64,000 bases of DNA from CAZEAN01 sp964510225 (lineage in GTDB: Bacteria > Planctomycetota > Planctomycetia > Isosphaerales > Isosphaeraceae), in NCBI GenBank assembly GCA_964510225.1, contig CAZEAN010000013.1:7700-71699 (forward strand). Reading direction: 5' to 3'. The translations under genes were made by a program, and so were the position numbers. Under the pieces are notes generated by a model. That model had not been told where the DNA came from. It made no database searches and worked only from the letters and a program-made list of their open reading frames with translations. Shown here in pieces: positions 8,447 through 17,006 of this stretch (position 1 is the first letter of the stretch; every line of letters starts with the position of its first letter).

Positions 8447-10435
8447 ATGGATCATCAAGCACAATCAAACGCCAGTTCCGCAGAATCGGAACCAATCACA
8501 AGGCAGAGCACTTCTGAGACAAGGCAGCTAAGCGATAGCACGATAGGGCCCCTGTGGCTCGTCGGAATCGCGCTCTGGGTGGGAGCGGTCGCCGGCTTGA
8601 TCGAACTCCTGATCCTGGTCACTGTCCCTAATCGTGCAGGACCGATGTGGAATATGTTCGGCAAGTCGCGACATTATCCCTGGATGATTCCAACCACAAA
8701 CGCCCTCGTGATCCTCTTGGCCATCCTTCCGTTGGCGGCACTTGGGATCTTCAATCGCAGGGCTGCCGGTCGAATTGGCATCTTCCTCATCGTGACCTTA
8801 GGAACAATGGCAGTCCTCCTTGCCGCGTTTACCAATTTTTACCCTCTGGCACTCGTCTTGCTCTCGATGGGGATCGCATCAAGGGTCGAGCCACTTTCAC
8901 GACGCTGGGGGCGATTCCGTTCCTTGGTACTCAAATTCAGTGCTCCCCTGTTGGTCGTTGCATTATTGATCCTTGGTTGGTGGACTTTGGGCCGTGGTCG
9001 ATGGCCAGGCCGTGGTGAGCCAGTGGGCGAAACACCCCCCAACACACCGAACGTCGTACTTGTAGTGTTAGACACTGTCCGGGCGGATGCACTCAACCTC
9101 TACGGTTCGTCTCGAGAGACGATGCCCAATCTTACGAGGTTCTCCCAATCAGGCCTGGTCTACGACCAAGCCCGATCCGTCGCCCCTTGGACACTGACGT
9201 CACACGCGAGTTTCTTCACTGGACGATGGCCGGGCGAACTCTCGGCAGGACGCTACCGCGCTCTCGATGCTTCCTATCCGACTCTTGCCGAAGTTCTTGC
9301 CGCAAGAGGATTTGAGACGGCCGGGTTCGTCGGGAACACGATCTACTGTTCATACTACACCGGTTTAGATCGCGGATTTGGAACCTATGTTGATATCCCC
9401 GCAACCCCGCTGAGAATGCTCGTCACGACCGAACTCGGTTCGCACCTTGTTGATAATGCTGATTGGCTCCATCGACGGATCCAACCAAGCCCAACCCCTG
9501 AGTCGTTTAAGAAGCTGAAACCTACCGCAGCCCAAGTCAACAATTCAGTCTTCCGTTGGCTTGATCGACGTGCGGACACAAATCGCCCATTTTTTGTGTT
9601 CATCAATTACTTTGATGCACATGATCCTTACCTTCTCCCTCATGAGGCCGATGATCCTTTTGAAGGCCGCCCGGAGTCTCCCCAGGAACTCACCCTCTTG
9701 AGGAACTGGTGGAACTGGCCAGGTAAGCTGAATCTGCCCTTCGAATTGCGCGATCTGGTCTTCGACGCATACAGTTCGTGTCTCTTTTACCTTGATCAAG
9801 AGCTTAATCGGCTCCTCCGTCACCTTGAACAGCTTGGTGAGCTGGAAAATACGATCGTGATCGTGACGGCGGATCACGGCGAACTCTTCGGGGAAAACGG
9901 CCTCTATGGCCACGGGATCAGTCTCTCAGAGCCAGAACTCCACGTTCCACTCATCATCGTACCGCCCAAGTCCGCTGGAACACAGCGTCAGAGGGGCCGG
10001 ATTGAGGAGCCCGTCTCACTCCGAGACCTTCCCGCGACAATCCTCGACCTGGTAGGGGTACAGGCTCCCGAAATTCCTGGCGAATCACTCGTCAGAGAGC
10101 TACTAGGCCAAGATCGCTTCAAGCGTTCGCCGTCGTTATCAACGCTCCGAGCCCCCTCTCTCTTTCAGCCAAATAATCTCCCGCTTCGATCACCTGTGAC
10201 GCAGGGACCCATGAGTTCGCTTGTTGATGATCGACTCTATAAATATATTCGGATCGAACAGAAAAAGGCCGGGGGATTCGATGAGCAGTTGTACCGGATC
10301 TCCAGTGACCCTCTCGAAGAAAATGATCTCGGAGGAGCGTTCGCAATGCAGGAAAACCTTGGTCGTCTTCGAGAGGCCACAACCAAGCTCAATGAGTCAT
10401 GGAGCGATTCTTCCCAGAGATCCCTAAGGGATTGA
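8447..10435 (+). CDS. membrane-anchored sulfatase-like / alkaline phosphatase superfamily enzyme
   Basis: 662 residues. The N-terminal 200 contain about five membrane helices; the rest is a sulfatase-type domain. Metal-site motifs are visible: NVVLVVLDTVRADALNLYG at the start and TADHGELFGENGLYGHG later. At the nucleophile position, where true sulfatases have Cys/Ser-x-Pro-x-Arg, this protein has APWTLTSHASFFTG, so the nucleophile is probably threonine and no formylglycine can form. That points to a phosphatase or phospho-group transferase of the superfamily rather than a sulfatase. The catalytic part is probably on the outer side of the membrane. The gene stands alone, and the next gene converges on it 44 bases downstream. 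The substrate is unknown; desulfating or lipid-headgroup roles are both possible. Confidence 0.82.
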   Translation: MDHQAQSNASSAESEPITRQSTSETRQLSDSTIGPLWLVGIALWVGAVAGLIELLILVTVPNRAGPMWNMFGKSRHYPWMIPTTNALVILLAILPLAALGIFNRRAAGRIGIFLIVTLGTMAVLLAAFTNFYPLALVLLSMGIASRVEPLSRRWGRFRSLVLKFSAPLLVVALLILGWWTLGRGRWPGRGEPVGETPPNTPNVVLVVLDTVRADALNLYGSSRETMPNLTRFSQSGLVYDQARSVAPWTLTSHASFFTGRWPGELSAGRYRALDASYPTLAEVLAARGFETAGFVGNTIYCSYYTGLDRGFGTYVDIPATPLRMLVTTELGSHLVDNADWLHRRIQPSPTPESFKKLKPTAAQVNNSVFRWLDRRADTNRPFFVFINYFDAHDPYLLPHEADDPFEGRPESPQELTLLRNWWNWPGKLNLPFELRDLVFDAYSSCLFYLDQELNRLLRHLEQLGELENTIVIVTADHGELFGENGLYGHGISLSEPELHVPLIIVPPKSAGTQRQRGRIEEPVSLRDLPATILDLVGVQAPEIPGESLVRELLGQDRFKRSPSLSTLRAPSLFQPNNLPLRSPVTQGPMSSLVDDRLYKYIRIEQKKAGGFDEQLYRISSDPLEENDLGGAFAMQENLGRLREATTKLNESWSDSSQRSLRD

Positions 10436-10479
10436 GGGCAGTTGCCGTCTGGCTTTGTGTTGTAGATTCGCTTCCGCTA

Positions 10480-11268
10480 TCAAGCCAGGATTGAGTCCCA
10501 TTGGTGACACTCAACGCTTACCGCTTCAAGAACCCGAGTATTAAGGTGACTAAGGCCGTCTAATGCGGCGGCTCGGAGCGAAAGTGAGCAGAGCCGGTCA
10601 AGTGCTCCCGGAAGACCGAGCGTTATCGCGTGGAGACGTTGAAGAGCAGAATCGCTGATTGGGAATCCATCCAGTCCAGCTTCCTTGAGTTTGGCACTAA
10701 GATAGGACTTGGCCTCAGAGACTGTTAAGGGGTGTAGTCGGACGGCTAACGTCCAGGGTGTTGGATTCGAAAGCGGAGACTGCCCCGCGATCAGAAGCGA
10801 GAGTCGGAGGCCGGACTGTTCGCCGACGGCGGTTAATCGATCGAAGAGGCGATGATGGTCCGCTTCTCCGAGCAACTCGTCGCCGTCGATCGCAGCAACA
10901 ACACTGATACCAAGGCCTCGGGTTACTCGAGCAGCATCGACCAGGTCGCTGTAACGGATTGGAGTTGATTGCCTTGCGATTCTCCAGGCTCCAAGCCCCT
11001 CAGCAAAGCTCCGAAGCAATGCGTCTGGGTCAGCTGGTCGCTCGATGTAGAGGGTCTGTCGCGAAGGATCATGGAGTCGGATCAATGTCTGTCGAAGCAC
11101 CACCGATTTGCCAAGTCCCGAGACGCCACGGATATCAGCCCGGCGTTCAGATTGCGCAACTAAATGGAGGAAGCGTGCAATTGCCTCTTCATGCTGCGAT
11201 GTCGCGACGTAGGGGACCGAGCCAGGCTGAAACGGGTCGTATTTGAGGCCCCAGTGCGTCAGCCACAT
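10480..11268 (-). CDS. ExeA/GspA-like AAA ATPase
   Basis: 262 residues. The start MWLTHWGLKYDPF matches the ExeA family opening (G-L-x-x-x-P-F). Walker A is GVSGLGKS at residues 48-55, and a Walker B-like stretch ISVVAAIDGDELL lies at about 121-133. The C-terminus is helical, with the AKSYLSAKLKEAG block typical of the family's winged part. In other bacteria such ATPases help assemble secretin complexes or act with transposition proteins. Here there is no secretin, peptidoglycan-binding domain or transposase beside it, so its partner is unknown. It is transcribed divergently from rsmE and converges on the sulfatase-like gene. Confidence 0.75.
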   Translation of the reverse strand: MWLTHWGLKYDPFQPGSVPYVATSQHEEAIARFLHLVAQSERRADIRGVSGLGKSVVLRQTLIRLHDPSRQTLYIERPADPDALLRSFAEGLGAWRIARQSTPIRYSDLVDAARVTRGLGISVVAAIDGDELLGEADHHRLFDRLTAVGEQSGLRLSLLIAGQSPLSNPTPWTLAVRLHPLTVSEAKSYLSAKLKEAGLDGFPISDSALQRLHAITLGLPGALDRLCSLSLRAAALDGLSHLNTRVLEAVSVECHQWDSILA

Positions 11269-11417
11269 CGACGATTGCTCCTTTCAACTGGCCTCAAGCG
11301 AAGCGGGACTCGAACATCTATACAAACCAGCTTTGGTCCCGCTCTCGCTCCGGCCTTAATCGATCGGTTAGGATGATCGGCTAACTTGCATCAATTGTTT
11401 TGAATCAGGCGCTGAAA

Positions 11418-12125
11418 ATGGTCCGAGTCTATTGCCCGCCACCGTTGGTTGGCCAACAACTCGAGATTACGGGGCCGGAAGCTCATTACTTGGCGAACGT
11501 TCGACGGATGGGTCCTGGGGATGAGGTCGCTGTGTTCGATGGCCATGGCAACCTCGTCCGCGGCCGGGTTCTTTCGGTTTCACGGAATCGAGTCATGATT
11601 GTGCGGGAGAGTTCCGAACGTGAGCAAGTATCCTCTGAACTCGAACTGACCATCGCCACTGCAGTCCCGAAGGGTGATCGCTTCGACTGGTTGATCGAGA
11701 AAGCAACCGAGCTTGGGGTCGCGCGATTGATCCCCCTTCGGACCGCTCGATCCGTGGTTGATCCCCGCGCTGGTAAGCTGGAACGACTCCGTCGTCATGT
11801 CATCGAAGCTTGTAAGCAGTCGGGCCGGAATCGACTTATGGAATTGGGAGAACCTCAAGAGTGGGATGAGCTTGTGACTCAACCACTGCCTGGCGCACGA
11901 TTAATTGGTGCGATTGGAGGTCAGTCGCTACGCTCATTCCCGCCCCAGACGCTCGGGACGATCGCCATCGGCCCCGAAGGTGGTTTCACAGAGTCGGAAC
12001 TGGAGGCAGGATTGGCTTCAGGTTGGCAGTTGGTTCGACTTGCGGGACAGACACTCCGGATCGAGACCGCTGGCCTCGCGGCTGCAGCCACATTCCTGAA
12101 TTACTTCGGTTCCGAGGAGGATTAA
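11418..12125 (+). CDS. rsmE: 16S rRNA (uracil-1498-N3)-methyltransferase
   Basis: 235 residues from ATG 11418; an in-frame TTG at 11400 would add six. SPOUT-family enzyme that methylates N3 of U1498 in 16S rRNA using S-adenosylmethionine. Seen: an N-terminal PUA-like domain (GPEAHYLANVRRMGPGDEVAVFDG), FDWLIEKATELGVARLIPL, the ACKQSGRNRLMEL block and the knot motifs IGPEGGFTESELEAG and LRIETAGLAAAA. All signature positions are present and the length is normal. The stop overlaps the ATG of the next gene (TAATG), so the TauE-like gene is translationally coupled to it. Confidence 0.96.
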   Translation: MVRVYCPPPLVGQQLEITGPEAHYLANVRRMGPGDEVAVFDGHGNLVRGRVLSVSRNRVMIVRESSEREQVSSELELTIATAVPKGDRFDWLIEKATELGVARLIPLRTARSVVDPRAGKLERLRRHVIEACKQSGRNRLMELGEPQEWDELVTQPLPGARLIGAIGGQSLRSFPPQTLGTIAIGPEGGFTESELEAGLASGWQLVRLAGQTLRIETAGLAAAATFLNYFGSEED

Positions 12126-12622
12126 TGCGCGTGGAATACTTGTTGATCGGTGCGCTCTGCCTAGGACTCGTCGCTGGTGTCCTCGGGGGGATGTTCGGTA
12201 TCGGGGGCGGACTCATTATGGTCCCCGCGATGATCCTGATCTTTCAGTTCTCGACGAAGGATGCGACGGCAACCTCGCTAATTGCTCAACTACTTCCTGT
12301 TGGGGTTCTCGGCGTGATCGAATACCACCGCGCTGGCCATGTTCGGTTCGGCTTCGGCCTAACCATGGCTCTTGGGCTCTTCATCGGAATCTTCCTCGGT
12401 TCCAAGATTGCCGGCCCGATCTCAGGCGCAACCATGAAACGGTTCTACGGAATCTTCCTTCTTGCCTGTAGTCTCTACTTCCTTTTTGCCCCTGGTGGTG
12501 TCAAATCGAAGTCGGAACCAAGTACGGCGGCTCCCACCAATCCCGGGTTGCCCTCCCCGAACCAAGATCTGGACGTTGAGTCCGACTCGGGAAGTCCCTC
12601 ACCGTTGGAATCAAAGGACTAA
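12125..12622 (+). CDS. TauE/SafE family membrane transporter, short form
   Basis: 165 residues from ATG 12125, which shares one base with the rsmE stop. Membrane protein with about four helices and the TauE/SafE signature GMFGIGGGLIMVPAM, then ATSLIAQLLPVGVLGVIEYHRAG and FIGIFLGSKIAGPISGATMKRFYGIFLL. Full-size members have about 250 residues and two such repeats; only one is present here, so it probably works as a dimer. The last 40 residues are a polar Ser/Pro/Asp tail (PSPNQDLDVESDSGS) of no known role. The family exports sulfite, sulfoacetate and related anions, but the substrate here is unknown. Confidence 0.85.
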   Translation: MRVEYLLIGALCLGLVAGVLGGMFGIGGGLIMVPAMILIFQFSTKDATATSLIAQLLPVGVLGVIEYHRAGHVRFGFGLTMALGLFIGIFLGSKIAGPISGATMKRFYGIFLLACSLYFLFAPGGVKSKSEPSTAAPTNPGLPSPNQDLDVESDSGSPSPLESKD

Positions 12623-12664
12623 GCGCGATCGGTACCAGCCGCCCGAACGAACGTCTGGATGGTT

Positions 12665-13078
12665 CTAAGAGGTCCACAAACCATCTGAGTTGTCTTGATA
12701 CACGGACCAGACATAACCGTCCGGGTCTTGGATCGCAAACTCGCGCCATTTCCATGCTTGGTCAACGGGTTCTCCGGAAACACGCAACAGTGCTCCCTGC
12801 TCGACACAGTGACGATAGAAGTGATCAACATCGTTGACCCGCAGTTGAAGATGGATCCCAAGTCCCACTCGATTGTCCTTGAACTCCACTTCACGAGGAC
12901 CGTGCGGGTGGAGCATTAGGACAAAGCTTCCGATTCTGAGTCGAGCGAGCGAGACCGGCCCTCCCTGAGACTCCCGGTGCACTTCCCTGATTTCGGCTCC
13001 AATAACTTCATGATAAAAGTCAATAGACTTGATTATGTCTCGCACGTAAATAAAGACGCTGGTGACTTTTGCGTCCAT
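12665..13078 (-). CDS. VOC superfamily (glyoxalase / bleomycin-resistance-like) protein
   Basis: 137 residues with the two beta-alpha-beta-beta-beta units of the vicinal oxygen chelate fold: VTSVFIYVRDIIKSIDFYHEVIGAEI at the start, and VNDVDHFYRHCVEQGA, WREFAIQDPDGYVWSVYQ at the end. The final DPDGYVW block is typical of the glyoxalase/bleomycin-resistance branch. The first metal ligand position (usually His in DHIGI-type enzymes) is not His, so methylmalonyl-CoA epimerase is unlikely despite the mutase in this window. It converges on the TauE-like gene. The specific substrate is unknown. Confidence 0.8.
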   Translation of the reverse strand: MDAKVTSVFIYVRDIIKSIDFYHEVIGAEIREVHRESQGGPVSLARLRIGSFVLMLHPHGPREVEFKDNRVGLGIHLQLRVNDVDHFYRHCVEQGALLRVSGEPVDQAWKWREFAIQDPDGYVWSVYQDNSDGLWTS

Positions 13079-13346
13079 ACTGGATCCTCAGGGTGTTAGT
13101 CGATGACGGAGCATACTCGGAGTGAACGCATCTTGCAACTCTCCCTCCTCGAGCAGTCATCGCTTATCAATGTGACGTCGTTGTTCGTCTTTCTGATCCA
13201 CCCTGGTGTTCCAAGCGAGAATGCTGGGGAATCTTGCGACAAGGCTTGGCTAATCTCTAAAGTGGGGTGACTCGTATGAGAGCTTCGAGAGAGGCTCAAC
13301 TCAATCAAGCCAGTCGCCAATTCAGTGAGAGAGGGAGGAGATTGTA

Positions 13347-14636
13347 ATGATCAAGTGGATCTTGGGCTTTGGATTGTTCTGGAGCTTGTTCAGCACTGCT
13401 CAGATGCCGTTGCAAGCTGGTGAGGCTCTTTCCGGCTTTGAGATCGTGGAGCCATCCGATGTTGGATTCTCAAGCGAGAAGCTTGGACTAATCACGGAAG
13501 CCATGCAGGGGTTTGTTGAGCGTGGAGACCTCTCCGGGATGGTGACACTGATTGCCCGTGATGGCAAGATCCTTGCCTTCGAAGCGGTTGGCAAACAGGA
13601 CGTCGACTCTGGGACGCCGATGGCCAAGGACTCGATCTTTCGAATCTATTCGATGTCGAAGCCGATTACGAACGTCGCTGCGATGACGCTTGTTGAGCAG
13701 GGGAAGTTTGATCTCGATGATCCCATCTCAAAGTACCTCGCCGAGTTTCAGCAAATGAAGGTTTATGTCGAAGGGGCCCAAGATCAATCCGAATATGCGG
13801 ATCTTGAGCGTGAGATTACGGTCAGAGACTTGATGCGACACACATCGGGGTTCTCGTACGGCTTCTTCGGTGATACACCCGTCGACCAGTTGTATCGGAG
13901 CAGGAGAGTACTCCGCCCCGATGCATCCTTGGAGGAATTCGCGGCGACACTCGGCGAGATTCCGTTGCTTTACCAACCCGGAACACGATTCCACTACAGT
14001 GTTTCGACCGACGTTCTCGGATACTTGGTGGAAGTCGTTTCGGGAGTCCCGTTCGATCAATATCTTGAGACCACCATCTTCGAGCCACTTGGAATGGTCG
14101 ATACGGGGTTCGATGTACCCCAAGAGAAGCTTAGCCGGTTCACCACCAATTACGGGAAGTCAGAGGAGGGTGAGCTTCGGTCAATTGACCGTCCGTCGTC
14201 AAGCCGTTTTAGCCGTCCCGCCACACTCTTCTCTGGAGGTGGGGGTTTAGTCAGTACAGCTTTGGACTACCTCCGATTCACTGAAATGCTCCGCAACGGG
14301 GGCGAACTTGACGGTGTCCGGATTCTCCAGCGCGAGTCTGTCGCCGAGATGACTCGTGACCAACTTTCAACCGACTCTAACCCGATTCCGGTGCGAGGCC
14401 CTTACGCTCATGGTCTTGGATTTGGCGTTCTTCTTGACAACCGCAATACTGGGGGATCGGTGGGCGAGTTTCAGTGGGGAGGTGCTGCAAGTACCATCTT
14501 TTGGGTGGATCCGGTGGAAGAACTCTCTGTCATTGTGATGACCCAGTTCATGCCCTCCCGAACATATCCGCTCCGGAGCACATTCAAGAACCTGGTCTAC
14601 GATGCGTTAGTCGCTGAGATCTCTACTTCAAACTAG
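13347..14636 (+). CDS. secreted serine hydrolase, class C beta-lactamase / EstB-like family
   Basis: 429 residues. It begins with a signal peptide (about residues 1-25, ending near LQAGEA), so it is exported. The penicillin-binding-protein-like motifs are Ser102-Met-Ser-Lys105 (SMSK, nucleophile and base), Tyr217 in FHYSVSTDVLG and WGG in the third motif of the C-terminal part (EFQWGGAAS). YSVS in place of YxN and WGG in place of KTG place it with EstB-type esterases and related hydrolases rather than true beta-lactamases. GGAGGAG just upstream at 13336-13342 is a fair ribosome site. The gene is monocistronic. Likely activity is hydrolysis of an ester or amide; the substrate is unknown. Confidence 0.88.
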   Translation: MIKWILGFGLFWSLFSTAQMPLQAGEALSGFEIVEPSDVGFSSEKLGLITEAMQGFVERGDLSGMVTLIARDGKILAFEAVGKQDVDSGTPMAKDSIFRIYSMSKPITNVAAMTLVEQGKFDLDDPISKYLAEFQQMKVYVEGAQDQSEYADLEREITVRDLMRHTSGFSYGFFGDTPVDQLYRSRRVLRPDASLEEFAATLGEIPLLYQPGTRFHYSVSTDVLGYLVEVVSGVPFDQYLETTIFEPLGMVDTGFDVPQEKLSRFTTNYGKSEEGELRSIDRPSSSRFSRPATLFSGGGGLVSTALDYLRFTEMLRNGGELDGVRILQRESVAEMTRDQLSTDSNPIPVRGPYAHGLGFGVLLDNRNTGGSVGEFQWGGAASTIFWVDPVEELSVIVMTQFMPSRTYPLRSTFKNLVYDALVAEISTSN

Positions 14637-15280
14637 AGCCTGGAACGTCTCGACTCCCCAACGACTCCCGCCTTGTCTTAAGGCATTCGACCTCCCACTG
14701 CCTTGGGGGGCGTCCTCCCGGATCTGTTGAACGGAGTACCTGCTTCGCCCAGCGCGTTGCCAATGCGTTGGGTGATCCTGCCTTTTCGAGAACATCAAGA
14801 TACCTGAATCTAATCGAGAGCGAGTGGCAATGGCCCGATGATCGAGAGTGTAATGGTGCGGTTGTGGGGCTGAATAGTTTTGAAATTATGCGGATTTCCT
14901 CGGGTCAGTCGAGGAATCCAACAAGAATACGAACAATAAGCTTGCAATCGGCTTTTGGCGAATCCACGGATGAAGGTGGCACGCTGAGATTGTCGGGAAG
15001 ATGAATCGTGTGCTGAGTCACTCCCAATGGTCGGCAAGAGGTTCGATCTACGATCCGAATACGAGGTCCTACTTGCTGAGTCTGCCTTGGTTTCCCTCGA
15101 CTAGACCATGCAATTCTCCAACTATAATGAACTGCATCGGTAACGAGAGTCGCGCGAGAGAGAAGGTCGGGGTTGAAAGATGGTCCTGCTTGATCATCGC
15201 TCGGATCTTTCAGTTGACTTCAACTGGGAAAAGAGCCGACTTTGTCGCAATTCCAGCCGTAGAGATCGTTGAGGGACCTA
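14637..15280. other. intergenic region, no gene seen
   Basis: About 640 bases between the serine hydrolase and the GH32-like gene. A small hairpin (GCCTT-5-AAGGC, near 14670-14686) follows the hydrolase stop but has no T-run. ORFs in this stretch have no recognisable domain. No RNA gene was recognised. Confidence 0.4.
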
Positions 15281-16870
15281 ATGTTTTCGGAAACTCGAGG
15301 TAGCCGCAAGGCGATCGGTGACGTCGACGTATTGTTTCATGAGGGGATTTACCACCTCTTCCATCTCGTGCTCCCGAATCATGACTTCATCGCGCACGCC
15401 GTGAGCACCGATGGGCTCAATTGGCGACGCGTGAGCAATGCTCTGTTCATCGGCGATCCCGGATCTTGGGACGACTTGATGATCTGGACGATGCATGTTT
15501 CAGCCGATCCCTATCAAACGGGACGGTGGCGGATGTTCTACACTGGTCTCTCACGCTGTGACCAAGGGCGGATTCAACGAATCGGACTCGCGCTCAGCGA
15601 CGATCTTTACCACTGGGAGAAGGCGCCCGTAAACTGGTCTGACCTCCGAGGCCCTGACGACCCTCCACCGATCAAGACCGCCAGGCGGGCGAGCGAATTC
15701 GATCAACCGAGTGAACGACATGCGATTCAGGATCGGTCGAGTCATTATCCGCTTCAGGCAGACCCTCGTTACTACGAATCGTCGCTCAAGGAGGGACGGC
15801 ACTGGGTTAGCTTTCGTGATCCCTTCTTTTACCACGACAACGAGAATGGAGGGTGGTTGCTCATCGCAGGCCGCGTCAACGACGGTCCGGTCATTCGTCG
15901 AGGATGTGTCGCTGCCCTACATGAGGTAGCGCCAAACCAATTTGAGGCACACTCGGCACTCCATTATCCCGGACTTTATGATGACATCGAAGTACCAAAT
16001 GTGTTCCAAATCGAGCAAGAATACTATCTGATCGGCAGTATCCGCGAAGATTCCAAAATTCGATATTGGCATACCGATCACATCCAGAAGCCATGGCGGA
16101 GTTACCACGACAATGTTTTGATGGCCGCTGGTAACTATGCTGCCCGAATCATGCGTGATGCACATGGCTACTTGCTTTGGAACTTTTATTCGATGGATCC
16201 TTCGGACCGGACCATCAGCAACCTCATGCCACCACCAAAGCGGATCTATCGGACCGAGGATGGTCTCCTACGCTTGAAGACGTTCGAAGAGTTTGAGAAT
16301 TGGGTTAGCCAGCGCCTCGATACACGTTGCGTGGGATTGCTGAAAAAGGGACTTGGACAAGAGCGTTGCAGCATTGATAGCAACCGTCTCGAACTGGAGA
16401 GCGAAGCGGGTTTTCAAGCCTTTGTCTTCGAACACGAGATCGGTTGCTTCCGGTTTCGGGCAACGATCGATCTACAAGGAATGGGAAAGTGTGGCATCGT
16501 CTTTCGGATGAACCCTGAGACGCACGATGGCTACTACCTGTCACTCGATTTTCTCAAGGGAGTGGCCCAACTCCGGAGCTGGAGGACAGGAGCGGAAGGG
16601 AGTGGCGAAGACATGATGCAATTCAGATCCTTACAGAGCAACTACTGGCATAACAAACGTCCTGGTCATGCGCGAGTGCAACTTCTTGCGTTTGGCAGCT
16701 ATCTTGAATTCTCAATCGATGGTGCAGTGATTCTCTCACTCGTAGACCAGACCTTTCGGTCCGGGCTGCTTGGAGTCTACCTAGAGACGGCACATCTGAT
16801 TCTCTCTGAAGTCGAACTCAACCAGATGCAATCGCCTAATCAGTCGGACATGCACCTGGTCACAGGCTGA
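15281..16870 (+). CDS. GH32/GH43-like five-bladed beta-propeller glycosidase
   Basis: 529 residues from ATG 15281; a TTG at 15269 is in frame. The first 330 residues resemble the GH32/GH-J propeller: GDVDVLFHEGIYHLFHL at the nucleophile position (equivalent to WMNDPNG), FRDPFFYHD (RDP motif) and IEVPNVFQI (equivalent to ECP, carrying the acid/base glutamate). The C-terminal 180 residues form a beta-sandwich-like part (FRATIDLQGMGKCGIVFRM, GYYLSLDF). No signal peptide is seen, so it may act in the cytoplasm on imported fructosides or related sugars. The typical tryptophan and asparagine of the first motif are absent, so substrate is uncertain. No transporter or kinase for sugars is adjacent. 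Confidence 0.75.
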   Translation: MFSETRGSRKAIGDVDVLFHEGIYHLFHLVLPNHDFIAHAVSTDGLNWRRVSNALFIGDPGSWDDLMIWTMHVSADPYQTGRWRMFYTGLSRCDQGRIQRIGLALSDDLYHWEKAPVNWSDLRGPDDPPPIKTARRASEFDQPSERHAIQDRSSHYPLQADPRYYESSLKEGRHWVSFRDPFFYHDNENGGWLLIAGRVNDGPVIRRGCVAALHEVAPNQFEAHSALHYPGLYDDIEVPNVFQIEQEYYLIGSIREDSKIRYWHTDHIQKPWRSYHDNVLMAAGNYAARIMRDAHGYLLWNFYSMDPSDRTISNLMPPPKRIYRTEDGLLRLKTFEEFENWVSQRLDTRCVGLLKKGLGQERCSIDSNRLELESEAGFQAFVFEHEIGCFRFRATIDLQGMGKCGIVFRMNPETHDGYYLSLDFLKGVAQLRSWRTGAEGSGEDMMQFRSLQSNYWHNKRPGHARVQLLAFGSYLEFSIDGAVILSLVDQTFRSGLLGVYLETAHLILSEVELNQMQSPNQSDMHLVTG

Positions 16871-16892
16871 TCTTGTGATGGTTTGGGGTTCT

Positions 16893-16941
16893 ACTCAGGA
16901 GATTGCAGAGATCGTCGGGAGCTTACTGCAATCTCCTGAGT
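16893..16941. terminator. perfect 16-base inverted repeat between convergent genes
   Basis: Bases 16893-16908 (ACTCAGGAGATTGCAG) are exactly complementary to 16926-16941, with a 17-base loop. It lies 22 bases after the GH32-like stop and before the converging VWA lipoprotein stop. It is probably a two-way transcription terminator, although neither side has a T-run. A protein-binding palindrome is the alternative. Confidence 0.55.
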
Positions 16942-17006
16942 CATCACCGTGTTTGAACATCGAACTACTCTAATATTACATTCCGGCACCATGGCCCCTT
17001 GACTCT

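Noticed and set aside
8215..8517. 100-codon ORF before the sulfatase-like gene
   Set aside because: Overlaps the start of a well-supported gene in another frame and has no known domain.
12665..13078. Missing methylmalonyl-CoA epimerase
   Set aside because: It is a VOC-fold protein, but the first metal-ligand histidine of epimerases is absent and the DPDGYVW ending fits the bleomycin-resistance branch.
14768..15303. Two overlapping ORFs before the GH32-like gene
   Set aside because: Odd composition, no domain and no ribosome site; looks like non-coding DNA.
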